In this document: positions 7,688-16,366 of the stretch, one piece after another
How the letters are laid out: the number at the start of each line of letters is the position of its first letter
Numbering within the stretch: position 1 is the stretch's first letter
Source: Roseburia sp.
Lineage (GTDB): Bacteria; Bacillota; Clostridia; Oscillospirales; Ruminococcaceae
Direction: 5' to 3'
NCBI GenBank assembly: GCA_023666265.1
Contig: JAMPCH010000017.1
Coordinates: 1-47,819 of the forward strand
DNA length: 47,819 nucleotides
Notes under the pieces: generated by a model
Databases searched by the model: none
What the model was told of the DNA's origin: nothing
Seen by the model: the letters and a program-made list of their open reading frames with translations, nothing else
Made by a program: the position numbers and the translations under genes

Positions 7688-8821
7688 ATGAGCAGAATAC
7701 TATGCCCGGAATGCGGGACAAAAATATCAGATAAAGCTACAAAGTGTCCGCATTGTGGTTTTCAAAGCGCCGATCCAAAGAGGCCAATCAGTGAACAGGA
7801 TAAATATGAGATGGTTCCTATCTTCGAATACGATATTGAAGAGTGGCAGCCGAATCGCGGAGAACTAAGCATAATTTCCTATGAGGATAATAGAAGTCTC
7901 ATTCAGTATTTTGGTAAGTGGGAAAATATCAAGGTAAAGCTTCCGGCAATTGCAGAAGTGATCGGAGCGATGGCGGGCAAAGATCACATCATGGTCGCTA
8001 AGATGGATTCCTATGTCAAGGATTTAATAGATAGGGGGATCTATCGATTCACCATTGATAAACAGGGCGAAATATTACCAACAATCCGTGATGCTGATGG
8101 ATTCGTTAAACAAGTGAGACTTGAGGATATGGTCTTGAAGCCTAATCTCACACAGTCCTTAAACAATTTATCAATGCATGCAGTAATGGCTCAGATTCTT
8201 GATGAGATAGAATATGTCGGTGATGCGATAAGAGAGATTCATGTGGAGCTTCAGAATGATCGCCTTGCTATGGCAGAAGGAGTGCGAGACAAATTAATGC
8301 AGACAAGGCTGATTCAAGATGCAAAGCTGAGGGAAGCAGCAGTGCTTGATGTTATACATAGCGCGACAGATGCAAAACGTGTATTGATGCGGAACTTTGC
8401 TCAGAATATGTATCATATCACGGAGCATTCTCAGAAGTCAGACTTTCAAATGATGCTCGATTTAAAAGGCGAAAAAGACGTCAGCAGGAAGGCGATTGAC
8501 GCATTTCAGGCACTTGTTTACATTACTAACTCTGTGCAGACGGAGTGTGAAGGATACACTATGCTGGGCGAGTATGAACCATGCAAGGAGTGCTTAGAAG
8601 AATTCAAATCCTTTATTGTGGAAAATAAACTTAATGATCGAGATACAATATTGTTGCTCAATGAGAATTCTTCGCAGAAGCGGATTGAAGTAGTTGATCA
8701 GTTTACCGATATAGCAGCGAGGATAACAGCCTTTGATCCGAAGGCGCAAATTGATTATTCAGTACATAATCTACTAACTGCAGAAACAGAACATACCGGA
8801 GGTGATTCTGATGACCAATAA
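7688..8821 (+). CDS. Zinc-ribbon protein of unknown function, 377 aa
   Basis: The protein opens with a rubredoxin-like zinc ribbon (Cys6, Cys9, Cys20, Cys23). The remainder (about 60-365) is not a family I can name. It has a compact mixed segment (about 50-140), then long charged helices (about 165-235) that could form a coiled coil, a later C-K-E-C pair near 300, and an acidic end. No membrane segment or signal peptide is present, so it is probably cytosolic. Codon use is clearly AT-richer than in rlmCD and lepA. Its last 11 bases overlap the next gene, which also encodes a four-Cys ribbon, so the pair probably acts together. Function unknown. Confidence 0.8.
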   Translation: MSRILCPECGTKISDKATKCPHCGFQSADPKRPISEQDKYEMVPIFEYDIEEWQPNRGELSIISYEDNRSLIQYFGKWENIKVKLPAIAEVIGAMAGKDHIMVAKMDSYVKDLIDRGIYRFTIDKQGEILPTIRDADGFVKQVRLEDMVLKPNLTQSLNNLSMHAVMAQILDEIEYVGDAIREIHVELQNDRLAMAEGVRDKLMQTRLIQDAKLREAAVLDVIHSATDAKRVLMRNFAQNMYHITEHSQKSDFQMMLDLKGEKDVSRKAIDAFQALVYITNSVQTECEGYTMLGEYEPCKECLEEFKSFIVENKLNDRDTILLLNENSSQKRIEVVDQFTDIAARITAFDPKAQIDYSVHNLLTAETEHTGGDSDDQ

Positions 8822-9023
8822 TGAAGAGACAGAAATACGCTACTGCAAGAAGGGCGAATGCGAACTTGTAAGCACGAACAGGCATAAGCTATGTGATAAT
8901 TGCAGGCGCGAAAGAAATTCAAATATTAGAAAAGTAATATTAGTTGCCGTGGGCAGCACGGTTAGTAGTGCATTATTTATTGTTACCAAGGGAAAACATG
9001 GGGGCGGAGGAAATAAGGCTTGA
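8811..9023 (+). CDS. Small four-Cys, single-membrane-helix protein
   Basis: This 70-residue protein has a possible zinc ribbon in its first 35 residues (Cys12, Cys17, Cys28, Cys31, the last pair as C-D-N-C). A hydrophobic helix follows at about residues 41-58, and then a short Lys/Gly tail with four glycines in a row. ATG 8811 is chosen because a GGAGGTG Shine-Dalgarno ends 6 bases before it; an in-frame GTG at 8802 lies inside that Shine-Dalgarno. The gene starts within the 3' end of the 7688 gene, so translation is probably coupled. It could tether the larger zinc-ribbon protein to the membrane, but that is inference. Confidence 0.72.
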   Translation: MTNNEETEIRYCKKGECELVSTNRHKLCDNCRRERNSNIRKVILVAVGSTVSSALFIVTKGKHGGGGNKA

Positions 9024-9343
9024 ACTGGGTCGAGGCGATGGAAAATCACAGGTTTTCGGACATATTCCCTCAGAGCGAAGTCTTGAGGCGATTGGAAAAA
9101 CTGTGCAGCTACATATAATAAGTAGGGACAAACACATCGACCTGTTTCCGAGAACGAGTGCGGTCGAGAAAATGGCGATTTTGAGGTCGAAAAAGCCTTT
9201 GATGAATTCCCGTGAGCGAACGGGCTGATTTTCTGAGAATTGCCTGATTATTTGACATCAATATCGAGCAATCGTGCCATGTGGAGTGTGTCGTCCTGAT
9301 AATAAAAGCAAATACGCCTTAGAACAAGTACTGATACAAATAT

Positions 9344-9432
9344 GAAAAACCGTAAAAATCAATCACAAGCTTAGGCTTATACGATCCTGCGAGATTTTTT
9401 ACGGTTTTAACCGTATCGTATCAATCACAAGC
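9344..9432. repeat. Imperfect direct repeat pair with internal inverted repeats
   Basis: Two related copies of 23 and 24 bases occur at 9348-9370 and 9409-9432. Each begins AACCGTA and ends with the identical 13-mer ATCAATCACAAGC. Between them an inverted repeat pairs 9344-9360 with 9393-9408, and a smaller palindrome lies at 9401-9414 (ACGGTT/AACCGT). The arrangement might be a small mobile-element remnant or a protein-binding site. Confidence 0.55.
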
Positions 9433-9520
9433 AAAGTACCAATGATCTTCTTTGATTTAAAACGAGTACCGTGATCGTCACTTGGGGTTTCGGCGCTAAA
9501 GCAATGGCGATTTCAGCAGT

Positions 9521-9553
9521 CGGGAAGCTCGCTCGCGGGTTTCCGCTTTTTTT
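9521..9553 (+). terminator. Possible intrinsic terminator before lepA
   Basis: A short 6-base-pair stem (CGGGAA at 9521-9526 with TTTCCG at 9540-9545, one G-U) is followed by C and seven T. The 13-base loop is long, so the call is moderate. Confidence 0.4.
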
Positions 9554-9625
9554 ATTGTAACATATCGTTTCAAAAAAAGTCAAATCTCGGTCGGAAAATC
9601 ACCCTTCGCTTTCGTCAAATTTTTC

Positions 9626-9654
9626 TTGCTATTTTTGGGAAAATGTGGTATACT
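9626..9654 (+). promoter_or_regulatory. Promoter of lepA-hemW
   Basis: The -35 is TTGCTA (9626-9631), the spacer is 17 bases and ends in TGG (extended -10), and the -10 is TATACT (9649-9654). It overlaps the most upstream in-frame start (9645), which therefore cannot be the lepA start. The leader is about 110 bases. Confidence 0.75.
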
Positions 9655-9773
9655 GTGTATCAAAGTATTTATTTGATCTGGGCGAAGCTTCCCGATTTGG
9701 ATTTTTCGGCGGCGGGAAGAGAAGTTCAATAAATAAAAAAATACCGATCCGGACCCGACAGGAGGAGCTTATT

Positions 9774-11588
9774 TTGGCAGACGGCAGTTATCTATCCAAT
9801 ATCAGAAATTTTTGTATCATCGCGCATATCGACCACGGAAAGTCGACTCTCGCGGATCGCATTTTAGAGAAGACGCGGACGGTCGCCCAGCGGGATATGG
9901 AGGAACAGCTCCTCGACAATATGGAGCTCGAGCGTGAGCGCGGGATCACGATCAAGGCGCGGGCGGTACGCCTCAATTATCGGGCGCAGGACGGGAACGA
10001 CTATGTTTTTAACCTGATCGATACGCCCGGTCATGTCGACTTTAACTATGAGGTCTCTCGTTCGCTAAACGCCTGTGAGGGCGCGATCCTGATCGTGGAC
10101 GCGTCTCAGGGGATCGAGGCGCAGACCTTGGCGAACACTTATCTCGCGATCGAACAGGATCTCGAGGTCGTCCCGGTCATCAATAAGATCGACCTTCCCT
10201 CGGCGCACCCCGAGGAGGTCAAGGCGGAGATCGAGGACGTGATCGGGATACCCGCCGAGGACGCGCCGCTTATCTCGGCGAAAATGGGAACGAATATCGA
10301 AGCCGTTTTAGAACAGGTGGTGAAGTGCGTTCCCCCGCCGAAGGGCGACCCAGCCGCGCCGTTGAAGGCGCTGATCTTTGACAGCTATTACGACAGCTAT
10401 AAAGGCGTGATCGTATACGTAAGGATCAAGGAGGGAACGCTTCGCGTCGGGGATAAGATCCGTTTTATGGCGACCGGCGTGGAGTTTCAGACGACCGAGG
10501 TCGGTTATATGGGCGCGACGAGCTTAAACGTTTCGGACGAGCTTCGCGCGGGTGAGGTCGGCTATATCGCCGCTTCGATCAAGTCGATCGGTGACACAAA
10601 GGTCGGCGATACGGTCACGCTCGCCGATGATCCCGCCGACGAGCCTCTCGCGGGCTATCGAAGCGTGAACCCCATGGTATTCAGCGGGGTTTATCCCGCC
10701 GACGGCGCGAAATACGGTGACCTTCGCGACGCGCTCGAGCGGCTTCGCTTAAACGACGCTTCGCTTACCTTCGAGCCGGAAAGCTCCGCCGCGCTCGGCT
10801 TCGGCTTTCGCTGCGGCTTTCTCGGTCTGCTCCATATGGATATTATCCAGGAGCGGCTCGAGCGCGAATATAATCTTGATCTCGTAACGACCGCGCCCTC
10901 GGTCGTGTATCGGATCGAAAAGATCGGCGGGGAGATCGTACAGATCGACAATCCCTCAAATTATCCCGATCCCGCCGAGATCGCTCAGGCGTATGAGCCG
11001 ATCGTCGAGGCGCACGTTTTTAGCCCGGCGGAGTATGTCGGGAACATCATGGAGCTTTGTCAGGAGCGGCGCGGGACGTTCAAGGACATGAAATATCTCG
11101 ACGAAACGCGGGTCGATCTCCATTACGAGCTTCCCTTAAACGAGATCGTATACGACTTTTTTGACGCGCTGAAATCGCGGACAAAGGGCTACGCGAGCTA
11201 TGATTACGAGCTGATCGGCTTTCGCCCGTCAAAGCTCGTGAAGCTCGACATCATGCTGAACGGCGAGACGGTAGACGCGCTCTCCTTTATCGTTCATACG
11301 GATAAGGCGTATCCGCGCGCGCGGAGGATTGCCGAAAAGCTTAAGGAGCATATCCCGCGCCAGCTTTTTGAAGTACCGATCCAGGCGGCGATCGGCGGGA
11401 AGATCATCGCCCGCGAAACGGTAAAGGCGATGAGAAAGGACGTTCTCGCGAAATGCTACGGCGGCGACATCACCCGTAAGAAAAAACTGCTCGAAAAGCA
11501 AAAGGAAGGGAAAAAGCGTATGCGCCAGCTCGGTACGGTAGAGGTCCCGCAGGAGGCGTTTATGGCGGTCTTAAAGTTCGACGAATGA
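9774..11588 (+). CDS. lepA: Elongation factor 4 (LepA) GTPase
   Basis: LepA/EF4 is a ribosome-associated translational GTPase. The product from TTG 9774 has 604 residues. It shows G1 A-H-I-D-H-G-K-S-T, the switch I region R-E-R-G-I-T-I-K, G3 D-T-P-G-H-V-D-F and G4 N-K-I-D, then the EF4-specific C-terminal part ending [16 protein letters not shown]. The TTG is preferred because an AGGAGGA Shine-Dalgarno (9760-9766) lies 7 bases upstream and the family homology begins there. The reading frame extends further upstream but into the promoter. It overlaps hemW by the ATGA tetranucleotide. Confidence 0.96.
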   Translation: MADGSYLSNIRNFCIIAHIDHGKSTLADRILEKTRTVAQRDMEEQLLDNMELERERGITIKARAVRLNYRAQDGNDYVFNLIDTPGHVDFNYEVSRSLNACEGAILIVDASQGIEAQTLANTYLAIEQDLEVVPVINKIDLPSAHPEEVKAEIEDVIGIPAEDAPLISAKMGTNIEAVLEQVVKCVPPPKGDPAAPLKALIFDSYYDSYKGVIVYVRIKEGTLRVGDKIRFMATGVEFQTTEVGYMGATSLNVSDELRAGEVGYIAASIKSIGDTKVGDTVTLADDPADEPLAGYRSVNPMVFSGVYPADGAKYGDLRDALERLRLNDASLTFEPESSAALGFGFRCGFLGLLHMDIIQERLEREYNLDLVTTAPSVVYRIEKIGGEIVQIDNPSNYPDPAEIAQAYEPIVEAHVFSPAEYVGNIMELCQERRGTFKDMKYLDETRVDLHYELPLNEIVYDFFDALKSRTKGYASYDYELIGFRPSKLVKLDIMLNGETVDALSFIVHTDKAYPRARRIAEKLKEHIPRQLFEVPIQAAIGGKIIARETVKAMRKDVLAKCYGGDITRKKKLLEKQKEGKKRMRQLGTVEVPQEAFMAVLKFDE

Positions 11589-12652
11589 GAGGGCTGTATA
11601 TCCACGTACCCTTTTGTCTGACGAAGTGTCCTTACTGCGATTTTTATTCCGAGCGGTTTAGCCGTTCGCTCGCCGAACATTATAAAAGCGCGGTTTTACG
11701 AAATCTCTCTTGTTATGACGAAAGCTTTGATACCGTATACTTCGGCGGGGGTACGCCGATCCTCCTCGCGCGTGAGATCGCCGACATTTTACGCGGCGCT
11801 TCTTTTTGTGAAGGCGCGGAAGCGACGGTTGAGGCGAATCCTTGCGTGACCGATCGGGAACGGCTGACTTTGCTTTTTCAAAGCGGGGTAAATCGGATCT
11901 CCTTCGGCGTACAGTCGACGCAGGAGGAAGAGCTTCGCTTCCTCGGTCGGCGTCATACGCCCGAACAGGCGGAAAAAGCGATCATTCGTGCATACGATGC
12001 TGGATTTCGGAATATTTCGGCGGATCTGATGATCGGGCTGAAGGATCAAACAAAAGCCTCCGTTTCGGCATCGGTTCGGGCGCTTACGGCGCTCCCGCTC
12101 ACGCATTTTTCGGTATATCTGTTGAAAATCGAGGAGAATACGCCGTTTTTCGCTGAAAAGCGCGAAACGGCGAACGAGGACGAGGCGGCGGGATTGTACC
12201 TGTTCACTGCAGAGCTATTGGAGGAACACGGCTTTCGCCAGTACGAGATCAGTAATTTCGCGCGAACGGGCTATGAATGTCGCCATAATCTGAAATACTG
12301 GCGGTGTGAGGAGTATCTCGGGGTCGGTCCCGCCGCACATTCCTATTATAAAGGGAAGCGTTTTTGTACGTCGCGAGACTTGAACGTCTTTTTGGAGCGG
12401 GAGCGACAGGAAGCCTTCGTCACGGACGAGGCGGCGGGCGGCTTTGAGGAATTTGCGATGCTGCGGCTTCGGCTGACCGAGGGACTTTCCTTTGCGGATT
12501 GTGTACGGTTCGGGATCGAGAAGGAAACGCTCTTACGAAGAAGCGAGCGTATCCCGCCTTCGTACCTTCGAGTGACGGAGGAAGGGATCGCGCTGACGAA
12601 GCGGGGATTTTTGGTATCGAATGCGGTGATCGGAAGGCTGTTGGGATATTGA
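11585..12652 (+). CDS. hemW: HemW-type radical SAM protein (heme chaperone)
   Basis: The 355-residue protein is a radical SAM enzyme with Cys11, Cys15 and Cys18 (CxxxCxxC) near its start. The residue two after the last Cys is Phe rather than Cys, which fits HemW and not the coproporphyrinogen oxidase HemN. The blocks [16 protein letters not shown] and Q-Y-E-I-S-N-F-A-R are also family-typical. HemW binds and transfers heme in the cytosol. The ATG overlaps the lepA stop (ATGA), a gene order seen widely in Firmicutes, so the two are translationally coupled. Confidence 0.94.
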   Translation: MRGLYIHVPFCLTKCPYCDFYSERFSRSLAEHYKSAVLRNLSCYDESFDTVYFGGGTPILLAREIADILRGASFCEGAEATVEANPCVTDRERLTLLFQSGVNRISFGVQSTQEEELRFLGRRHTPEQAEKAIIRAYDAGFRNISADLMIGLKDQTKASVSASVRALTALPLTHFSVYLLKIEENTPFFAEKRETANEDEAAGLYLFTAELLEEHGFRQYEISNFARTGYECRHNLKYWRCEEYLGVGPAAHSYYKGKRFCTSRDLNVFLERERQEAFVTDEAAGGFEEFAMLRLRLTEGLSFADCVRFGIEKETLLRRSERIPPSYLRVTEEGIALTKRGFLVSNAVIGRLLGY

Positions 12653-12744
12653 ATGTTCTCAAAGTCAAAAAAAGCGAACAAGTTGACAGCGGTCGTTCGC
12701 TAAAAAGCGGACGCACAAACGAAGGCATTGAAGCGGAGCGGTCA
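12653..12744. other. Short gap with inverted repeat
   Basis: Between hemW and dusB, a perfect 7-base inverted repeat AGCGAAC (12673-12679) / GTTCGCT (12695-12701) is followed by five A. A TTGACA occurs in its loop, but no -10 lies at a suitable distance. It could be a weak attenuating hairpin. Confidence 0.35.
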
Positions 12745-13722
12745 ATGGAATATTTATCCATCAAAAATGTAAAAATAAAAAAGACCGCCGCGCTCGCACC
12801 GATGGCGGGCGTTGCGGATCACGCGTTTCGCGCCGTCGCGAAGGAGTTCGGCGCGGCTTATGTGGTCGGAGAAATGGCGAGCTGTAAGGGAATGGTCTAC
12901 AGCGATCGTAAAACGGCGGAGCTTTTGACGGTGACGGAGGCGGAGCGCCCGATGGCGATCCAGCTGTTTGGATGTGAGCCGGAGTTTGTCGCGCCCGCGA
13001 TCCGGATCGCGGAGCGTTTTTCGCCCGACGTGATCGACCTGAATTGCGGCTGTCCCGTCCCGAAGGTCGCGGGAAACGGCGCGGGGTGCGCTCTTATGAA
13101 AGCACCGAAGCTTTTCGGTGAAATGGTTTCGGCGGCGGTTCGGGCGACGGCGCTCCCGATCACGGTCAAGATCCGTAAGGGCTGGGACGAAGAAAGCGTA
13201 AACGCGGTCGAGATCGCGCGGATCGCCGAGGAATGCGGCGCGAGCGCGATCGCCGTTCACGGGAGAACGCGAAACCAAATGTACAGCGGGGAAGCGGACT
13301 GGGAGATCATCGCCGATGTAAAGCGGGCGGTAAAAATTCCCGTGATCGGGAACGGCGATGTAAACAGCGCGGAGAAATGTCGCGAAATGTACGAAAAAAC
13401 GGGCTGTGATCTTGTGATGATCGGGCGAGCCGCATGCGGGAGACCTTGGATCTTTCGCGAGATCGAACAAAGCCGAAAGGGAGAGCCGTTTTCCGAGCCG
13501 TCGCTTACGGAGCGGCTGGAGATCATGCGAAGGCATATCCGCCTCCTCGTCGAGGATAAGGGAGAGCGGGTCGGAATGCGGGAAGCACGAATGCAGGTCG
13601 GTCATTATTTAAAGGGGATCGCGAACGCGGCGAAATACCGCGCGATCTGTGGGGCGCTGACGGCGGAGGAAGATCTGGATCGACTGATCGCGCTGATCTT
13701 GTCGGAAAACGGATTAGGTTGA
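12745..13722 (+). CDS. dusB: tRNA-dihydrouridine synthase, DusB-like
   Basis: This FMN enzyme reduces uridines to dihydrouridine in tRNA. The 325-residue protein has the TIM-barrel FMN motifs A-P-M-A-G-V (residues 18-23), the catalytic Cys103 within D-L-N-C-G-C-P-V, a V-K-I-R-K-G-W motif, A-V-H-G-R-T-R, and I-G-N-G-D-V followed by M-I-G-R-A-A-C-G-R-P-W. These match the bacterial DusB subfamily. ATG 12745 has a GGAGCGG Shine-Dalgarno and begins at the conserved region; the longer upstream frame runs back into hemW and is not needed. It lies 92 bases after hemW in the same direction. Confidence 0.93.
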   Translation: MEYLSIKNVKIKKTAALAPMAGVADHAFRAVAKEFGAAYVVGEMASCKGMVYSDRKTAELLTVTEAERPMAIQLFGCEPEFVAPAIRIAERFSPDVIDLNCGCPVPKVAGNGAGCALMKAPKLFGEMVSAAVRATALPITVKIRKGWDEESVNAVEIARIAEECGASAIAVHGRTRNQMYSGEADWEIIADVKRAVKIPVIGNGDVNSAEKCREMYEKTGCDLVMIGRAACGRPWIFREIEQSRKGEPFSEPSLTERLEIMRRHIRLLVEDKGERVGMREARMQVGHYLKGIANAAKYRAICGALTAEEDLDRLIALILSENGLG

Positions 13723-13781
13723 AATTTGTGATCCTGCACAAAAAATAAATACAGCAAAAAACTGAAAGGCGGAAAAAAATT

Positions 13782-14558
13782 ATGATCGCATTGGTTACGG
13801 GAGCAAGCTCGGGGATCGGACGAGAGATCTCGATCAGTCTCGCGCGGCGGGGGATCGACCTCATTATCGCGGCGCGACGGGGACAACGGCTCGCGGAGTT
13901 AAAACAGGAGCTTACGGAGCGGTACGGGATACGGGTACATATCGTACTCGGCGATCTGTCAAAGAAGGAGGATTGCCTTCGATTGTACCGCGAGGCGAGC
14001 CGCGTCCGCGTGGATATCCTCGTGAATAACGCGGGCTTCGGCGTGTTCGGCGCGTTCGATGAGAGCGACCTCGACGCGGAGCTGAGTATGATCGACGTGA
14101 ACGTGAAGGCGGTCCATATACTCTCTAAGCTTTTTTTACGGGATTTTAAGGCGCGAAACAGCGGGTATATTTTAAATATCGCGTCGCTCGCGGGCTTTAT
14201 GGCGGGACCGAATTTCGCCGGCTATTACGCCTCTAAAAATTATATTGTACAGCTCACAAAAGCGATCGCCGAGGAGCTTCGCTACGATCATTCACGGGTA
14301 TCGGTCAGCGCGTTTTGTCCCGGACCGGTCGTAACGGAATTTAACGAGGTCTCGGGCGTGGAATTCGCCGTCGCGGGGATCTCCGCCGCCGAAGCGGCGG
14401 AATACGCAGTTGAACAGATGTTCCGTAAAAAGCTGTTGATCGTACCGACCGCGCTCGGTAAGACGGTCGTCGTTTCGGCGCGCTTACTTCCGTCGAAGCT
14501 GGTGCTTCGGGCGGCGGGCGCGATCCAGCGGGCGAGAAAGACCACGCGGGAGGAATAA
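13782..14558 (+). CDS. Short-chain dehydrogenase/reductase (SDR)
   Basis: The 258-residue protein is a classical SDR oxidoreductase. The cofactor motif is T-G-A-S-S-G-I-G (residues 6-13). The structural N-N-A-G is at 82-85. The catalytic set is Ser135 with Y148-xxx-K152. The basic A-A-R-R-G-Q-R after strand 2 suggests NADPH preference. Family members reduce carbonyl groups on many substrates, so the natural substrate cannot be given. The C-terminal part ends in a basic stretch. It follows dusB by 59 bases and may be read from the same transcript. Confidence 0.9.
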   Translation: MIALVTGASSGIGREISISLARRGIDLIIAARRGQRLAELKQELTERYGIRVHIVLGDLSKKEDCLRLYREASRVRVDILVNNAGFGVFGAFDESDLDAELSMIDVNVKAVHILSKLFLRDFKARNSGYILNIASLAGFMAGPNFAGYYASKNYIVQLTKAIAEELRYDHSRVSVSAFCPGPVVTEFNEVSGVEFAVAGISAAEAAEYAVEQMFRKKLLIVPTALGKTVVVSARLLPSKLVLRAAGAIQRARKTTREE

Positions 14559-14652
14559 AAGTTATTGCTTGACCGTGCTTTTGCCTGTTCGCTAACTTCT
14601 GTTTTGTTTCACTCGGTTTTCAATTTGTCGGGCGGAGAAAGGAGCGGAAATA

Positions 14653-15210
14653 ATGCGCTATTCGGATATGTTTCATTGCCTTAACCCGGGCTTCTTCGAG
14701 GAAGAAAGAATTCGCGCCTTACCCGAGGATTTGATTTTTACGGAGCTTGTTATGGATCTTCGCGGGGAGTCCCCGAGCGGAACGCCGCCCGTCTTGGGCG
14801 GGATCACGTTCGGCGAGTATCGGGGTGCGCTTTCGTCGCTACATAGCGCGGTTCGGCGAGTGGACGAGGACTGGGTAAAATATTTTAGGGAAGGCGATCG
14901 CTTTTACTGCGCTTTCGACGGTGACAGGATCGTTTCTTTTTGCGGTCTGCCCGATATGGGACGGTTTCGGGAGCTTCGGGTCGGCGGACCGGGCTGTGTC
15001 GGGACGATCCCCGAGTATCGCGGTCGGGGGATCGGCTTGGAAATGGTAAGGCTCGCGACCGAAACGCTACGGCGGGATGGCTATGACCTCTCTTGGATTC
15101 ATTATACGCATTTGGAGGGTTGGTACGCGAAGCTCGGATACCGACCGATCCTTCGCTGGAATAGCGGCGGGATCGTATGGAAGGCAGAGGTCAATTCGTT
15201 TAATTTTTGA
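14653..15210 (+). CDS. GNAT-family N-acetyltransferase
   Basis: The 185-residue protein has the GNAT acetyl-CoA binding motif A as V-G-T-I-P-E-Y-R-G-R-G-I-G at about residues 116-128, followed by a long helix and an L-E-G-W-Y-A-K-L-G-Y segment that is typical of motif B. The substrate is unknown; GNAT enzymes acetylate small molecules or protein N-termini and lysines. A GGAG-type Shine-Dalgarno precedes the ATG. A weak promoter-like TTGACC-17-CTAACT lies at 14569-14597. The frame stays open for a further 85 or so codons past its TGA stop, discussed separately. Confidence 0.87.
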   Translation: MRYSDMFHCLNPGFFEEERIRALPEDLIFTELVMDLRGESPSGTPPVLGGITFGEYRGALSSLHSAVRRVDEDWVKYFREGDRFYCAFDGDRIVSFCGLPDMGRFRELRVGGPGCVGTIPEYRGRGIGLEMVRLATETLRRDGYDLSWIHYTHLEGWYAKLGYRPILRWNSGGIVWKAEVNSFNF

Positions 15211-15471
15211 AATATTTCATTCGACTCACGAAAGTCGATCACTACGCTTCGGTCGAAGAACGAGGGTATCTCAAGCGTCATTCAAAGCGCGGTTTACAGG
15301 CTCATTCTCGACCAAGCGGTGGGCGCGATGAAAAGCCTTGCGAACTCCGACACGTTGGCGGACGCGCTCTTTCGAAGGGATTTCTATAATGGTGATGATC
15401 GATGTCGGGATTGTGTATTGACATTTCTGTTTAGTTATGGTATAATTATTTTGTCGAGGATCGCCTGTTAA
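15211..15471 (+). pseudogene. Possible decayed ORF after the GNAT stop
   Basis: In the same frame as the GNAT gene, directly after its TGA, about 86 sense codons follow without a stop to a TAA near 15471. The predicted peptide is protein-like for its first 60 or so residues (R-K-S-I-T-T-L-R, then L-I-L-D-Q-A-V-G-A-M-K, then D-A-L-F-R-R-D-F-Y-N). There is no start codon with a ribosome-binding site. I cannot assign a family. It may be a gene remnant, a stop-interrupted extension, or chance. Confidence 0.25.
15418..15446 (+). promoter_or_regulatory. Consensus promoter of the P-loop ATPase gene
   Basis: A perfect TTGACA (15418-15423), a 17-base spacer ending in TGG, and a perfect TATAAT (15441-15446). 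This is the closest match to the sigma-A consensus in the window. Confidence 0.9.
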
Positions 15472-15494
15472 ATCGGAATTGGAGGTACAAGGCG

Positions 15495-16160
15495 TTGAAA
15501 ATTGAGAATAACATTCTAAAATACTATCTCAAAAATGTTTATTTTATTACGGGTACGGCTTATGCAGGAAAGTCAACAACCGTAAAAATGCTTGCTGAAC
15601 GATATGATATGATTTTCTGCGGTGAAAACTATCACAGCACAGTATCCGATAAAGTTGCGTTGCCCGAATTTCAGCCCAATATTTGTTATCTTAACAATCT
15701 TGAAGATTGGAAGGATTTTGTGACCCGTTCGCCGGAGGAATACGAACGTTGGATATTCGGCGTCGGCAGAGAAGCCGCTGAATTTGAGGTGACTCAGCTC
15801 ATCTCAATGCCAAGGGATAAGAAAATAATCGTTGATACCAACATTCCCGTCAATTTGCTCAAAGAAATATCCGATTACAATCGTGTTGCCGTTATGCTTT
15901 CGCCGCAGTCCATGAGCGTTGAGCGTTTCTTTGACCGAAACGACCCCGAAAAGCAATTTATATTGGATATTATCAAAAGCTGTAGTGAGCCCGAAAAAGT
16001 CATGGAAAATTATCGGCAAGGGCTTGCGCTTATCAACAGCCGCAAGCATTATGATGAACTTGCAGACAGCGGCTTTTTTACGGTTGTCAGAAAAGATGAT
16101 GGTATAGACACAAGGGAAGGGGTATGCGATATAATTGCAAAGCATTTCGGATTGATTTGA
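15495..16160 (+). CDS. P-loop NTPase/kinase-like protein
   Basis: The 221-residue protein has a Walker A motif G-T-A-Y-A-G-K-S-T at residues 20-28, placed after a short N-terminal extension, as in small P-loop kinases (shikimate- or nucleotide-kinase-like fold). A hydrophobic strand ending in D-T-N (I-I-V-D-T-N-I-P) may be the Walker B or substrate-site region. The substrate is not evident. The TTG start follows a GGAGG Shine-Dalgarno at 15481-15485. Codons are AT-rich compared with neighbours, and the gene has its own consensus promoter and terminator, so it looks like a self-contained acquired unit. Confidence 0.8.
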   Translation: MKIENNILKYYLKNVYFITGTAYAGKSTTVKMLAERYDMIFCGENYHSTVSDKVALPEFQPNICYLNNLEDWKDFVTRSPEEYERWIFGVGREAAEFEVTQLISMPRDKKIIVDTNIPVNLLKEISDYNRVAVMLSPQSMSVERFFDRNDPEKQFILDIIKSCSEPEKVMENYRQGLALINSRKHYDELADSGFFTVVRKDDGIDTREGVCDIIAKHFGLI

Positions 16161-16206
16161 CAACTTTCGATTTATCCGGCGCTTCACCTTGCCAAACCAA
16201 ATAGTG

Positions 16207-16243
16207 AAAAACGGCATCGCTTTTCAAAGCAATGCCGTTTTTT
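16207..16243 (+). terminator. Intrinsic terminator after the P-loop ATPase gene
   Basis: The stem 16211-16223 pairs with 16226-16238, with one mismatch and a small loop. It is preceded by A residues and followed by TTTTT, so it could work in both directions. Confidence 0.85.
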
Positions 16244-16366
16244 GCTGTCAATCACTCGGTTGTCCTGTCGTCCTGCTCCGTTGCGTCAAGACAGCAGAGG
16301 TCGTCTCAACGGTAAAATTTCCGTTATAATTGTTGATGTGCCTGTCAAATAAAGCAGATCGCTTTT

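Larger units (their letters stand above)
9024..9625. other. Gene-poor stretch with possible decayed sequences
   Basis: No intact gene is supported. Short open stretches look like remnants: on the minus strand a start-less frame of about 36 codons ends at about 9251, and on the plus strand a short frame around 9100-9228 has no good start. The stretch also holds the direct/inverted repeats at 9344-9432 and a terminator-like hairpin near 9521. This is what an old insertion or deletion scar might look like. Confidence 0.4.

Noticed and set aside
8944-9228. A 94-codon plus-strand frame after the small zinc-ribbon gene
   Set aside because: It overlaps the small gene in another frame, has no ribosome-binding site and no recognisable domain. 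At most it contains a remnant.
9645-9773. Upstream extension of lepA to a GTG at 9645
   Set aside because: This start overlaps the -10 of the promoter, and the peptide it adds is absent from LepA proteins. TTG 9774 has a strong Shine-Dalgarno.
12673-12701. TTGACA as a dusB promoter
   Set aside because: No acceptable -10 lies 16-18 bases downstream.
12499-12744. Upstream extension of dusB
   Set aside because: It runs back over the hemW 3' end in another frame and adds non-homologous residues. ATG 12745 begins at the conserved region.
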